This document shows positions 40,870 to 52,157 of a DNA stretch of 64,000 bases, piece by piece. The notes beneath the pieces are model-generated. The model worked only from the letters and a program-made list of their open reading frames with translations, was not told where the DNA came from and searched no databases. The DNA is taken from assembly GCA_036925085.1 (NCBI GenBank), contig JAUPFP010000206.1, forward strand, positions 1 through 64,000, given 5' to 3'. Position numbers and translations under genes: made by a program. The stretch's first letter is position 1. Each line of letters opens with the position of its first letter. This DNA comes from Brachycybe producta (taxonomy: Eukaryota; Arthropoda; Diplopoda; Playtdesmida; Andrognathidae).

Positions 40870-41640
40870 TCAATTTCAACTTCAATTTTAACTTCAATTT
40901 TAACTTCAATTTCAACTTCAATTTTAACTTCAATTTCAACTTCAATTTCAACTTCAATTTTAACTTCATTTTTAACTTCAATTTCAACTTCAATTTCAAC
41001 TTCAATTTCAACTTCAATTTCAACTTCAATTTCAACTTCAATTTCAACTTCAATTTCAACTTCAATTTTAACTTCAATTTCAATTTCAATTTCAACTTCA
41101 GTTTCAACTTCAATTTTAACTTCAATTTCAACTTCAATTTCAACTTCAATTTCAACTTCAATAGCAACTTCAATTTCAACTTCAATTTCAACTTCAATTT
41201 CAACTTCAATTTCAACTTCAATTTCAATGTCAATTTCAACTTCAATTTCAACTTCAATTTCAACTTCAATTTCAACTTCAATTTCAACTTCAATTTCAAT
41301 GTCAATTTCAACTTCAATTTCAACTTCAATTTTGACTTTAATTTGAACTTGAATTTCAACTTCAATTTCAACTTCAATTTCAACTTCAATTTTAACTTCA
41401 ATTTCAATTTCAATTTCAACTTCAGTTTCAACTTCAATTTTAACTTCAATTTCAACTTCAATTTCAACTTCAATTTCAACTTCAATAGCAACTTCAATTT
41501 CAACTTCAATTTCAACTTCAATTTCAACTTCAATTTCAACTTCAATTTCAACTTCAATTTCAACTTCAATTTCAACTTCAATTTCAACTTCAATTTCAAC
41601 TTCAATTTCAATTTCAATTTTAACTTGAATTTCAACTTCA
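40870..41640 (+). repeat. Zone-A-like patch 1 inside zone B
   Basis: Here the sequence returns to 12-mer alternation with zone A variants: TTTTAACTTCATTTTTAAC, ATAGCAAC, two ATGTCAAT and TTTTGACTTTAATTTGAAC at about 41331. It leaves through TTTTAACTTGAATTTC into the landmark at 41670. Patches of the same design lie at about 44230-44860 and 47110-47890. Confidence 0.75.
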
Positions 41641-43037
41641 ATTTCAACTTCAATTACAACTTCAACTTCAATATTCAAACTTAACTTGAACTTCAACTTA
41701 AATTCAACTTCAACTTCAACTTCAATTTCAACTTCAAGTTCAATTTCAATTTCAATTTCAACTTTCAATTTCAAATTCAATTTCAACTTCAATTGCAACT
41801 TCAATTTCAACTTTAATTTCAATTTCAATTTTAACTTGAACTTGAACTTAACTTCAACTTCAACTTCAACTTCACTTTCAAGTTCAACTTCAAATTCAAC
41901 TTCAACTTCAACTTCAAATTCAACTTCAATTTTAACTTCAATTTCAACTTCAATTTCAACTTCAATTTCAACTTCAATTTTAACTTCAATTTCAACATCA
42001 ATTTCAACTTCAATTTCAACTTCAAATTCAACTTCAACTTCAAATTTAACTTCAATTTCAACTTCAATTTCAACTTCAATTTCAACTTCAATTACAACTT
42101 CAACTTCAATATTCAAACTTAACTTGAACTTCAACTTAACTTCAACTTCAACTTCAACTTCACTTTCAAGTTCAACTTCAAATTCAACTTCAAATTCAAC
42201 TTCTAATTCAACTTCAATTTTAACTTCAATTTCAACTTCAATTTCAACTTCAATTTCAACTTCAAATTCAACTTCAAATTCAACTTCAATTTTAACTTCA
42301 ATTTCAACTTCAATTTCAACTTCAATTTTAACTTCAATTTCAACTTCAATTTTAACTTCAATTTCAACTTCAATTTCAACTTCAATTTCAACTTCAATTT
42401 CAACTTCAATTTCAACTTCAATAGCAACTTCAATTTCAACTTCAATTTCAACTTCAATTTCAACTTCAATTTCAACTTCAATTTCAACTTCAATTTCAAC
42501 TTCAATTTCAACTTCAATTTTAACTTCAATTTCAACTTCAATTTCAACTTCAATTTCAACTTCAATTTCAACTTCAATTTCATCTTCAATTTCAACTTCA
42601 ATTTCAACTTCAATTACAACTTCAACTTAAATATTCAAACTTAACTTGAACTTCAACTTAACTTCAACTTCAACTTCAACTTCAATTTCAACTTCAATTT
42701 CAACTTCAAATTCAACTTCAAATTCAACTTCAAATTCAACTTCTAATTCAACTTCAATTTCAACTTCAATTTCAACTTCAATTTCAACTCCAATTTCAAC
42801 TTCAATTTCAACTTCAATTTCAACTTCAATTTCAACTTCAATTTCAACTTCAATTTCAACTTCAATTTCCACTTCAATTTCAACTTCAATTTCAACTTCA
42901 ATTTCAACTTCAATTTCAATTTCAATTTTAACTTGAATTTCAACTTCAAGTTCAATTTCAATTTCAATTTCAACTTACAATTTCAACTTCAATTTCAACT
43001 TCAATTGCAACTTCAATTTCAACTTCAATTTCAATTT

Positions 43038-44118
43038 CAATTTTAACTTGAACTTGAACTTAACTTCAACTTCAACTTCAACTTCACTTTCAAGTTCAAC
43101 TTCAAATTCAACTTCAACTTCAACTTCAAATTCAACTTCAATTTTAACTTCAATTTCAACTTCAATTTCAACTTCAATTTCAACTTCAATTTTAACTTCA
43201 ATTTCAACATCAATTTCAACTTCAATTTCAACTTCAAATTCAACTTCAACTTCAAATTTAACTTCAATTTCAACTTCAATTTCAACTTCAATTACAACTT
43301 CAACTTCAATATTCAAACTTAACTTGAACTTCAACTTAACTTCAACTTCAACTTCAACTTCACTTTCAAGTTCAACTTCAAATTCAACTTCAAATTCAAC
43401 TTCTAATTCAACTTCAATTTTAACTTCAATTTCAACTTCAATTTCAACTTCAATTTCAACTTCAAATTCAACTTCAAATTCAACTTCAATTTTAACTTCA
43501 ATTTCAACTTTAAATTCAACTTCAATTTCAACTTCAATTTTAACTTCAATTTCAACTTCAATTTCAACTTCAATTTCAACTTCAATTTCAACTTCAATTT
43601 CATCTTCAATTTCAACTTCAATTTCAACTTCAATTTCAACTTCAATTTTAACTTCAATTTCAACATCAATTTCAACTTCAATTTCAACTTCAAATTCAAT
43701 TTCAACTTCAAATTTAACTTCAATTTCAACTTCAATTTCAACTTCAATTACAACTTCAACTTCAATATTCAAACTTAACTTGAACTTCAACTTAACTTCA
43801 ACTTCAACTTCAACTTCACTTTCAAGTTCAACTTCAAATTCAACTTCAAATTCAACTTCTAATTCAACTTCAATTTTAACTTCAATTTCAACTTCAATTT
43901 CAACTTCAATTTCAACTTCAAATTCAACTTCAAATTCAACTTCAATTTTAACTTCAATTTCAACTTCAAATTCAACTTCAATTTCAACTTCAATTTTAAC
44001 TTCAATTTCAACTTCAATTTCAACTTCAATTTCAACTTCAATTTCAACTTCAATTTCATCTTCAATTTCAACTTCAATTTCAACTTCAATTACAACTTCA
44101 ACTTAAATATTCAAACTT
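43038..44118 (+). repeat. Zone B superunit core, copy 2
   Basis: Offset 3378 from 39660-40740, with landmarks at 43308, 43764 and 44106. Confidence 0.85.
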
Positions 44119-44229
44119 AACTTGAACTTCAACTTAACTTCAACTTCAACTTCAACTTCACTTTCAAGTTCAACTTCAAATTCAACTTCAACTTCAACTT
44201 CAAATTCAACTTCAATTTTAACTTCAATT

Positions 44230-44860
44230 TCAACTTCAATTTCAACTTCAATTTCAACTTCAATTTTAACTTCAATTTTAACTTCAATTTCAACTTCAAT
44301 TTTAACTTCAATTTCAACTTCAATTTCAACTTCAATTTTAACTTCATTTTTAACTTCAATTTCAACTTCAATTTCAACTTCAATTTCAACTTCAATTTCA
44401 ACTTCAATTTCAACTTCAATTTCAACTTCAATTTCAACTTCAATTTTAACTTCAATTTCAATTTCAATTTCAACTTCAGTTTCAACTTCAATTTTAACTT
44501 CAATTTCAACTTCAATTTCAACTTCAATTTCAACTTCAATAGCAACTTCAATTTCAACTTCAATTTCAACTTCAATTTCAACTTCAATTTCAACTTCAAT
44601 TTCAATGTCAATTTCAACTTCAATTTCAACTTCAATTTCAACTTCAATTTCAACTTCAATTTCAACTTCAATTTCAACTTCAATTTCAATGTCAATTTCA
44701 ACTTCAATTTCAACTTCAATTTTGACTTTAATTTGAACTTGAATTTCAACTTCAATTTCAACTTCAATTTCAACTTCAATTTCAACTTCAATTTCAACTT
44801 CAATTTCAACTTCAATTTCAATTTCAATTTTAACTTGAATTTCAACTTCAATTTCAACTT
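44230..44860 (+). repeat. Zone-A-like patch 2 inside zone B
   Basis: Same order as the 40870 patch but shorter at its right end, which makes the following landmark interval 774 in place of 942. Confidence 0.75.
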
Positions 44861-46077
44861 CAATTACAACTTCAACTTCAATATTCAAACTTAACTTGAA
44901 CTTCAACTTAAATTTAACTTCAACTTCAACTTCAACTTCAAGTTCAATTTCAATTTCAATTTCAACTTTCAATTTCAAATTCAATTTCAACTTCAATTGC
45001 AACTTCAATTTCAACTTTAATTTCAATTTCAATTTTAACTTGAACTTGAACTTAACTTCAACTTCAACTTCAACTTCACTTTCAAGTTCAACTTCAAATT
45101 CAACTTCAACTTCAACTTCAAATTCAACTTCAATTTTAACTTCAATTTCAACTTCAATTTCAACTTCAATTTCAACTTCAATTTTAACTTCAATTTCAAC
45201 ATCAATTTCAACTTCAATTTCAACTTCAAATTCAACTTCAACTTCAAATTTAACTTCAATTTCAACTTCAATTTCAACTTCAATTACAACTTCAACTTCA
45301 ATATTCAAACTTAACTTGAACTTCAACTTAACTTCAACTTCAACTTAAACTTCACTTTCAAGTTCAACTTCAAATTCAACTTCAAATTCAACTTCTAATT
45401 CAACTTCAATTTTAACTTCAATTTCAACTTCAATTTCAACTTCAATTTCAACTTCAAATTCAACTTCAAATTCAACTTCAATTTTAACTTCAATTTCAAC
45501 TTCAATTTCAACTTCAATTTTAACTTCAATTTCAACTTCAATTTTAACTTCAATTTCAACTTCAATTTCAACTTCAATTTCAACTTCAATTTCAACTTCA
45601 ATTTCAACTTCAATAGCAACTTCAATTTCAACTTCAATTTCAACTTCAATTTCAACTTCAATTTCAACTTCAATTTCAACTTCAATTTCAACTTCAATTT
45701 CAACTTCAATTTCAACTTCAATTTCAACTCCAATTTCAACTTCAATTTCAACTTCAATTTCAACTTCAATTTCAACTTCAATTTCAACTTCAATTTCAAC
45801 TTCAATTTCAACTTCAATTTCAACTTCAATTTCAACTTCAATTTCAACTTCAATTTCAACTTCAATTTCAATTTCAATTTTAACTTGAATTTCAACTTTA
45901 ATTTCAACTTCAATTACAACTTCAACTTCAATATTCAAACTTAACTTGAACTTCAACTTAAATTCAACTTCAACTTCAACTTCAATTTCAACTTCAAGTT
46001 CAATTTCAATTTCAATTTCAACTTACAATTTCAACTTCAATTTCAACTTCAATTGCAACTTCAATTTCAACTTCAAT

Positions 46078-46985
46078 TTCAATTTCAATTTTAACTTGAA
46101 CTTGAACTTAACTTCAACTTCAACTTCAACTTCACTTTCAAGTTCAACTTCAAATTCAACTTCAACTTCAACTTCAAATTCAACTTCAATTTTAACTTCA
46201 ATTTCAACTTCAATTTCAACTTCAATTTCAACTTCAATTTTAACTTCAATTTCAACACCAATTTCAACTTCAATTTCAACTTCAAATTCAACTTCAACTT
46301 CAAATTTAACTTCAATTTCAACTTCAATTTCAACTTCAATTACAACTTCAACTTCAATATTCAAACTTAACTTGAACTTCAACTTAACTTGAACTTCAAC
46401 TTCAACTTCACTTTCAAGTTCAACTTCAAATTCAACTTCAAATTCAACTTCTAATTCAACTTCAATTTTAACTTCAATTTCAACTTCAATTTCAACTTCA
46501 ATTTCAACTTCAAATTCAACTTCAAATTCAACTTCAATTTTAACTTCAATTTCAACTTCAAATTCAACTTCAATTTCAACTTCAATTTTAACTTCAATTT
46601 CAACTTCAATTTCAACTTCAATTTCAACTTCAATTTCAACTTCAATTTCAACTTCAATTTCATCTTCAATTTCAACTTCAATTTCAACTTCAATTTCAAC
46701 TTCAATTTTAACTTCAATTTCAACATCAATTTCAACTTCAATTTCAACTTCAAATTCAATTTCAACTTCAAATTTAACTTCAATTTCAACTTCAATTTCA
46801 ACTTCAATTACAACTTCAACTTCAATATTCAAACTTAACTTGAAATTCAACTTAACTTCAACTTCAACTTCAACTTCACTTTCAAGTTCAACTTCAAATT
46901 CAACTTCAAATTCAACTTCTAATTCAACTTCAATTTTAACTTCAATTTCAACTTCAATTACAACTTCAACTTAAATATTCAAACT
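46078..46985 (+). repeat. Zone B superunit core, copy 3 (shortened)
   Basis: Landmarks at 46356, 46824 and 46974. The last interval is only 150 bases instead of 342, an internal loss relative to copies 1 and 2. Private changes include TTCAACACCAAT at about 46255 and CTTGAACTTCAAC at about 46390. Confidence 0.8.
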
Positions 46986-47109
46986 TAACTTGAACTTCAA
47001 CTTAACTTCAACTTCAACTTCAACTTCACTTTCAAGTTCAACTTCAAATTCAACTTCAACTTCAACTTCAAATTCAACTTCAATTTTAACTTCAATTTCA
47101 ACTTCAATT

Positions 47110-47890
47110 TCAACTTCAATTTCAACTTCAATTTTAACTTCAATTTTAACTTCAATTTCAACTTCAATTTTAACTTCAATTTCAACTTCAATTTCAACTT
47201 CAATTTTAACTTCATTTTTAACTTCAATTTCAACTTTAATTTCAACTTCAATTTCAACTTCAATTTTAACTTCAATTTCAATTTCAATTTCAACTTCAGT
47301 TTCAACTTCAATTTCAACTTCAATTTCAACTTCAATTTCAACTTCAATTTCAACTTCAATTTCAATTTCAATTTCAATGTCAATTTCAACTTCAATTTCA
47401 ACTTCAATAGCAACTTCAATTTCAACTTCAATTTCAACTTCAATTTCAACTTCAATTTCAACTTCAATTTCAATGTCAATTTCAACTTCAATTTCAACTT
47501 CAATTTCAACTTCAATTTCAACTTCAATTTCAATGTCAATTTCAACTTCAATTTCAACTTCAATTTTGACTTAATTTGAACTTGAATTTCAACTTCAATT
47601 TCAACTTCAATTTCAACTTCAATTTTAACTTCAATTTCAATTTCAATTTCAACTTCAGTTTCAACTTCAATTTTAACTTCAATTTCAACTTCAATTTCAA
47701 CTTCAATTTCAACTTCAATAGCAACTTCAATTTCAACTTCAATTTCAACTTCAATTTCAACTTCAATTTCAACTTCAATTTCAACTTCAATTTCAACTTC
47801 AATTTCAACTTCAATTTCAACTTCAATTTCAACTTCAATTTCAACTTCAATTTCAATTTCAATTTTAACTTGAATTTCAACTTCAATTTC
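47110..47890 (+). repeat. Zone-A-like patch 3 inside zone B
   Basis: Contains TTTTGACTTAATTTGAAC at about 47565, which lacks one T compared with every other copy of that hexamer string. This is the only register break of zone B. Confidence 0.75.
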
Positions 47891-49196
47891 AACTTCAATT
47901 ACAACTTCAACTTCAATATTCAAACTTAACTTGAACTTCAACTTAAATTCAACTTCAACTTCAACTTCAATTTCAACTTCAAGTTCAATTTCAATTTCAA
48001 CTTTCAATTTCAAATTCAATTTCAACTTCAATTGCAACTTCAATTTCAACTTCAATTTCAATTTCAATTTTAACTTGAACTTGAACTTAACTTCAACTTC
48101 AACTTCAACTTCACTTTCAAGTTCAACTTCAAATTCAACTTCAACTTCAACTTCAAATTCAACTTCAATTTTAACTTCAATTTCAACTTCAATTTCAACT
48201 TCAATTTCAACTTCAATTTTAACTTCAATTTCTACATCAATTTCAACTTCAATTTCAACTTCAAATTCAACTTCAACTTCAAATTTAACTTCAATTTCAA
48301 CTTCAATTTCAACTTCAATTACAACTTCAACTTCAATATTCAAACTTAACTTGAACTTCAACTTAACTTCAACTTCAACTTCAACTTCACTTTCAAGTTC
48401 AACTTCAAATTCAACTTCAAATTCAACTTCTAATTCAACTTCAATTTCAACTTCAATTTCAACTTCAATTTCAACTCCAATTTCAACTTCAATTTCAACT
48501 TCAATTTCAACTTCAATTTCAACTTCAATTTCAACTTCAATTTCAACTTCAATTTCAACTTCAATTTCAACTTCAATTTCAACTTCAATTTCAACTTCAA
48601 TTTCAATTTCAATTTTAACTTGAATTTCAACTTCAATTTCAACTTCAATTTCAACTTCAATTTTAACTTCAATTTCAATTTCAATTTCAACTTCAGTTTC
48701 AACTTCAATTTCAACTTCAATTTCAACTTCAATTTCAACTTCAATTTTAACTTCAATTTCAAGATCAATTTCAACTTCAATTTCAACTTCAAATTCAACT
48801 TCAACTTCAAATGTAACTTCAATTTCAACTTCAATTTCAACTTCAATTACAACTTCAACTTCAATATTCAAACTTAACTTGAACTTCAACTTAACTTCAA
48901 CTTCAACTTCAACTTCACTTTCAAGTTCAACTTCAAATTCAATTTCAAATTCAACTTCTAATTCAACTTCAATTTCAACTTCAATTTCAACTTCAAATTC
49001 AACTCCAATTTCAACTTCAATTTCAACTTCAATTACAACTTCAACTTCAATATTCAAACTTAACTTGAACTTCAACTTAAATTCAACTTCAACTTCAACT
49101 TCAATTTCAACTTCAAGTTCAATTTCAATTTCAATTTCAACTTACAATTTCAACTTCAATTTCAACTTCAATTGCAACTTCAATTTCAACTTCAAT

Positions 49197-49965
49197 TTCA
49201 ATTTCAATTTTAACTTGAACTTGAACTTAACTTCAACTTCAACTTCAACTTCACTTTCAAGTTCAACTTCAAATTCAACTTCAACTTCAACTTCAAATTC
49301 AACTTCAATTTTAACTTCAATTTCAACTTCAATTTCAACTTCAATTTCAACTTCAATTTTAACTTCAATTTCAACATCAATTTCAACTTCAATTTCAACT
49401 TCAAATTCAACGTCAACTTCAAATTTAACTTCAATTTCAACTTCAATTTCAACTTCAATTACAACTTCAACTTCAATATTCAAACTTAACTTGAACTTCA
49501 ACTTAACTTCAACTTCAACTTCAACTTCACTTTCAAGTTCAACTTCAAATTCAACTTCAAATTCAACTTCTAATTCAACTTCAATTTTAACTTCAATTTC
49601 AACTTCAATTTCAACTTCAATTTCAACTTCAAATTCAACTTCAAATTCAACTTCAATTTTAACTTCAATTTCAACTTCAAATTCAACTTCAATTTCAACT
49701 TCAATTTTAACTTCAATTTCAACTTCAATTTCAACTTCAATTTCAACTTCAATTTCAACTTCAATTTCAACTTCAATTTCATCTTCAATTTCAACTTCAA
49801 TTTCAACTTCAATTTCAACTTCAATTTTAACTTCAATTTCAACATCAATTTCAACTTCAATTTCAACTTCAAATTCAATTTCAACTTCAAATTTAACTTC
49901 AATTTCAACTTCAATTTCAACTTCAATTACAACTTCAACTTCAATATTCAAACTTAACTTGAAAT
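49197..49965 (+). repeat. Zone B superunit core, copy 4 (last before the island)
   Basis: Near-identical to 46078-46846 at an offset of 3119, with landmarks at 49475 and 49943. The array stops about 160 bases after the final landmark. Confidence 0.8.
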
Positions 49966-50116
49966 TCAACTTAACTTCAACTTCAACTTCAACTTCACTT
50001 TCAAGTTCAACTTCAAATTCAACTTCAAATTCAACTTCTAATTCAACTTCAATTTTAACTTCAATTTCAACTTCAATTTCAACTTCAATTTCAACTTCAA
50101 ATTCAACTTCAAATTC

Positions 50117-50131
50117 AACTTCATTTTTCAG
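50117..50131 (+). promoter_or_regulatory. Possible 3' splice acceptor at the array/island junction
   Basis: The repeat ends in AACTTCATTTTTCAG, a short pyrimidine tract followed by CAG at 50129-50131. The open 50-codon segment starts at the next base. The TTCA of the repeat supplies part of the pyrimidine context. Acceptor-like strings of this quality occur by chance in AT-rich DNA, so support is only positional. Confidence 0.3.
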
Positions 50132-50284
50132 TATCTTCTTAATGGTGCAAAGGCAGTGGAGAGTATTCTGAATACTTTCAGACTTAAATGGTGCTTTGGT
50201 GTACTAGGCTCAGAGTTAAAAAACTCAACTTGTGCAGATTTTTTAAATATTTCACAAAACTTAAGTGTTTTTATTGAAAACTAA
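50132..50284 (+). CDS. Candidate 3'-terminal coding exon (partial, unidentified)
   Basis: Directly after the CAG at 50129-50131 there is an open frame of 50 codons ending in TAA at 50282-50284. The peptide begins YLLNGAKAVESILNTF, continues with RLKWCFGVLGSELKN and ends NLSVFIEN. Its mixed composition, with Trp, Cys and charged residues, is unlike the dipeptide repeats on either side. There is no start codon at the left edge, so it could only be coding as a downstream exon spliced from beyond the satellite, or as the tail of a disrupted gene. I do not recognise a family. A 50-codon opening is not rare enough in AT-rich DNA to prove coding. AATAAA 112 bases downstream of the stop is compatible with a terminal exon. 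Confidence 0.27.
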   Translation, partial: YLLNGAKAVESILNTFRLKWCFGVLGSELKNSTCADFLNISQNLSVFIEN

Positions 50285-50395
50285 CTATAACTGAAATTTT
50301 TCAGAGTTCAAGTTATAAATTTCCTTTGTGAAAAATATTCTTATAACTGCTACTAAGCATTTAATTTTTAATTTTTTTTTCTTAGTAAAACCAGT

Positions 50396-50401
50396 AATAA
50401 A
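50396..50401 (+). promoter_or_regulatory. Possible poly(A) signal AATAAA
   Basis: AATAAA at 50396-50401, followed 10-32 bases later by the T-rich tract TCTATTCTTTTTTTTGTTTT (about 50411-50430). This is the usual order of a eukaryotic cleavage and polyadenylation site. It would give a 3' UTR of roughly 130 bases after the TAA at 50282. Confidence 0.35.
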
Positions 50402-50887
50402 CAAACTCATTCTATTCTTTTTTTTGTTTTTCTCGCATAAGAAGTGTAGATGTATTTTGCTTTGTAATCACTTCTCCTGTTATATTTTGCATTTGTTTAT
50501 GAACTGTCTATTTGACAAGTTTTTTCAGGTTATGAATAACTATAAATTGAATAGCATTTATGCCATAAACTCTTTTTGTGTCTCAATGGTGAGCATAAAA
50601 ATATCTGTTTGTATTTCTTTTTATTAATTTTATTGTGAGCCCTTATTAACTAATTCATATTCTTTAAAGATTAAAAAGTAAAGCATAGTTCTTGACTTGC
50701 ACTAGGGCTGCTTCTATTCTAAACAATCCCGTGAAAATGTTTTTTGTTTACTTTGTAAATAATAACTATTATAAGAAATGTATATTATGTTTACAAATTA
50801 CGAAACTTTAAACAAATTGGTCTGGTTTGTGGGAACAACAGTTTATCTACAAACTTCATTTTTTTTCAAAACTTGCATTCATAATGC

Positions 50888-50954
50888 AGTGTTATCAACT
50901 TTCTAAGTTGGTTTTCTGTTCTTGTGTAAACAATCAGGCTGTACTGATAACACT
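50888..50954. repeat. 10-base perfect inverted repeat AGTGTTATCA / TGATAACACT
   Basis: AGTGTTATCA at 50888-50897 and its exact reverse complement TGATAACACT at 50945-50954, with a 47-base spacer. A second small perfect hairpin, CAACTT TCT AAGTTG (50896-50910), starts at its inner edge. The ends resemble short terminal inverted repeats, but no flanking target duplication is seen and the spacer codes for nothing. Confidence 0.5.
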
Positions 50955-50959
50955 TTTTT

Positions 50960-51001
50960 ACCAAGCCAATAATGAACCGATCACACAAAAATTGCCTTGG
51001 T
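50960..51001. repeat. 11-base near-perfect inverted repeat at the right edge of the island
   Basis: ACCAAGCCAAT (50960-50970) pairs with ATTGCCTTGGT (50991-51001) with one mismatch and a 20-base loop. CGATCA (50978-50983) and TGATCG (51001-51006) form a second overlapping pair. The right array starts within a few bases (about 51007). Confidence 0.55.
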
Positions 51002-52075
51002 GATCGATTTGAAGAAGTTGAAGTTGAGGTTCAAGTTGAAGTTAAAGTTGAAATTGAAGTTGAAGTTGAAGTCGAAGTTATAGTTGATGTTGAAGTTGAA
51101 GTTGAAGTTGAAATTGAAGTTGAAGTTGAAGTTGAATTTGAAGTCGAAGTCAAAATTGCAGTTGAAGTTAAAGTTGAAGTTGAATTTGAAATTGAAGTTG
51201 AAGTTGAAGTTAAAATTCAAGTTGAAATTGAAGATGACATTGAAGTTGAAGTTGAAATTGAAGTTAAAGTTAAAGTTGAAGTTGAAGTTGAAGTTGAAGT
51301 TGATTTTAAATTTGAAGTCATACTTAAAATTGAAGTTGATGTTGAGGTTGAAGTTGTTGTTGAAGTTGTAGTTGAAGATAAAGTTGAAGTTGAACTTGAA
51401 GTTAAAAATGAAATTGAAGTTGAATTTGAAGTTGAGGTTGAAGTTGAAATTGAAGTTAATTTTGAAATTGAAGTTGAAGTTGAAGATACAAGTTAAAGTT
51501 GAAATTGAAGTTGAATTTGAAGTTGAGGTTGAAGTTGAATTTAAAATTGAAGTTTAAGTTTAAGTTGCAGTTTAAGTTGAAGTTGAAGATGAAATTAAAG
51601 TTGAATTTGAAGTTTAGGTTGACATTGAAGTTGAAGTTAAAATTGAAGTTGAAGTTAAGTTGAAGATGACATTGAAGTTGGGGTTGATGTAGGAGTTGAA
51701 GTTGAAGTTGAAGTTGGAGATGAAATTGAAGTTGAATTTGAAATTGAAGTTAAAATTAAAGTTGAACTTGAAGTTGAATTTGAAGTTGAGGTTGAAGTTG
51801 AAATTGAATTTGAAGTTGAAGTTAAAGAAGAAGTTGATGTTGAAGATGAAGTTAAAGTTGAAGTTGAGGTTGAAGTTGAGGTTGAAGTTGAGGTTGAAGT
51901 TGAACTTGAAGTTGAAGTTAAAATTGAAATTGAAGTTGAAGTTGAAGTCGAAGTTATAGTTGATGTTGAAGTTGAAGTTGAAGTTGAAGTTAAAGTTGAA
52001 GTTGAAGTTGAAGTTGAAGTTGAAGTTGAAGTTGAAGTTGAAGTTGAAGTTAAAGTTGAAGTTGAAGTTGAAGTT

Positions 52076-52157
52076 GAATTCGAAGTCGAAGTCGAAGTCA
52101 AAATTGCAGTTGAAATTAAAGTTGAAATTGAATGTGATATTTTTGTTGAAGGTAAAG
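52076..52157 (+). repeat. Conserved 82-base box, copy 1
   Basis: Begins GAATTCGAAGTCGAAGTC and ends GATATTTTTGTTGAAGGTAA. In the middle is CAAAATTGCAGTTGAAATTA. It is the most complex and CpG-bearing element of zone C. GAATTC to GATATT is 60 bases in seven of eight copies. This copy alone has GATATTTTTG where the others have GATATTTTAG. Confidence 0.8.

Larger units (their letters stand above)
38418..49962 (+). repeat. 23-copy landmark AATATTCAAACTTAACTTGA
   Basis: The landmark starts at 38418, 38856, 39930, 40386, 40728, 41670, 42108, 42630, 43308, 43764, 44106, 44880, 45300, 45930, 46356, 46824, 46974, 47915, 48335, 48863, 49049, 49475 and 49943. A few copies read TTGAAATTC after the core instead of TTGAACTTC. 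It is usually preceded by CAATTACAACTTCAACTTC and followed by TCAACTTAACTTC or TCAACTTAAATTC. All 22 intervals are multiples of 6, except 46974-47915 (941), which spans the single-base deletion at 47571. Confidence 0.9.
38401..50122 (+). repeat. Zone B: TTCAAC-rich satellite with landmark-bounded units
   Basis: The composition changes abruptly at about 38401. Runs of TTCAAC TTCAAC, TTCAAATTCAAC, TTCTAATTCAAC, TTCAAGTTC, TTCAATTGCAAC and TTCAACATCAAT become common, and the strict TTCAAC/TTCAAT alternation is lost in places. A landmark recurs 23 times. The zone keeps the hexamer register of zone A, apart from one missing T at about 47571. It ends at the island, where TTCAACTTCA runs into TTTTTCAG. 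No unique sequence or gene is seen inside. Confidence 0.95.
50123..51006. other. Non-repetitive AT-rich island between inverted arms
   Basis: About 880 bases with no hexamer periodicity, flanked on the left by TTCAAC-type repeats and on the right by GTTGAA-type repeats. It contains the candidate exon (50132-50284), a poly(A)-like signal (50396), T-rich tracts, and inverted repeats clustered in the last 120 bases. The stretch 50437-50887 holds no gene, RNA motif or repeat I can recognise; an open frame at 50328-50627 there is Phe- and Asn-rich and looks like chance. Confidence 0.9.

Noticed and set aside
50328..50627. 99-codon open frame in the island
   Set aside because: Phe/Leu/Ile/Asn-rich, driven by T-rich tracts, overlapping the AATAAA and T-rich tract. 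Typical of chance frames in AT-rich DNA.
50888..51001. Terminal inverted repeats of a DNA transposon
   Set aside because: The pairs are only 10-11 bases with spacers of 47 and 20 bases, with no target-site duplication and no coding content. Kept only as inverted repeats.
50972..51496. Open frame starting MNRSHKNCLGDRFEEVEVEV and continuing as Glu-Val repeats
   Set aside because: Only about 15 codons lie in the island, inside the inverted repeats; the rest is zone C satellite. No promoter, splice or stop evidence supports it.
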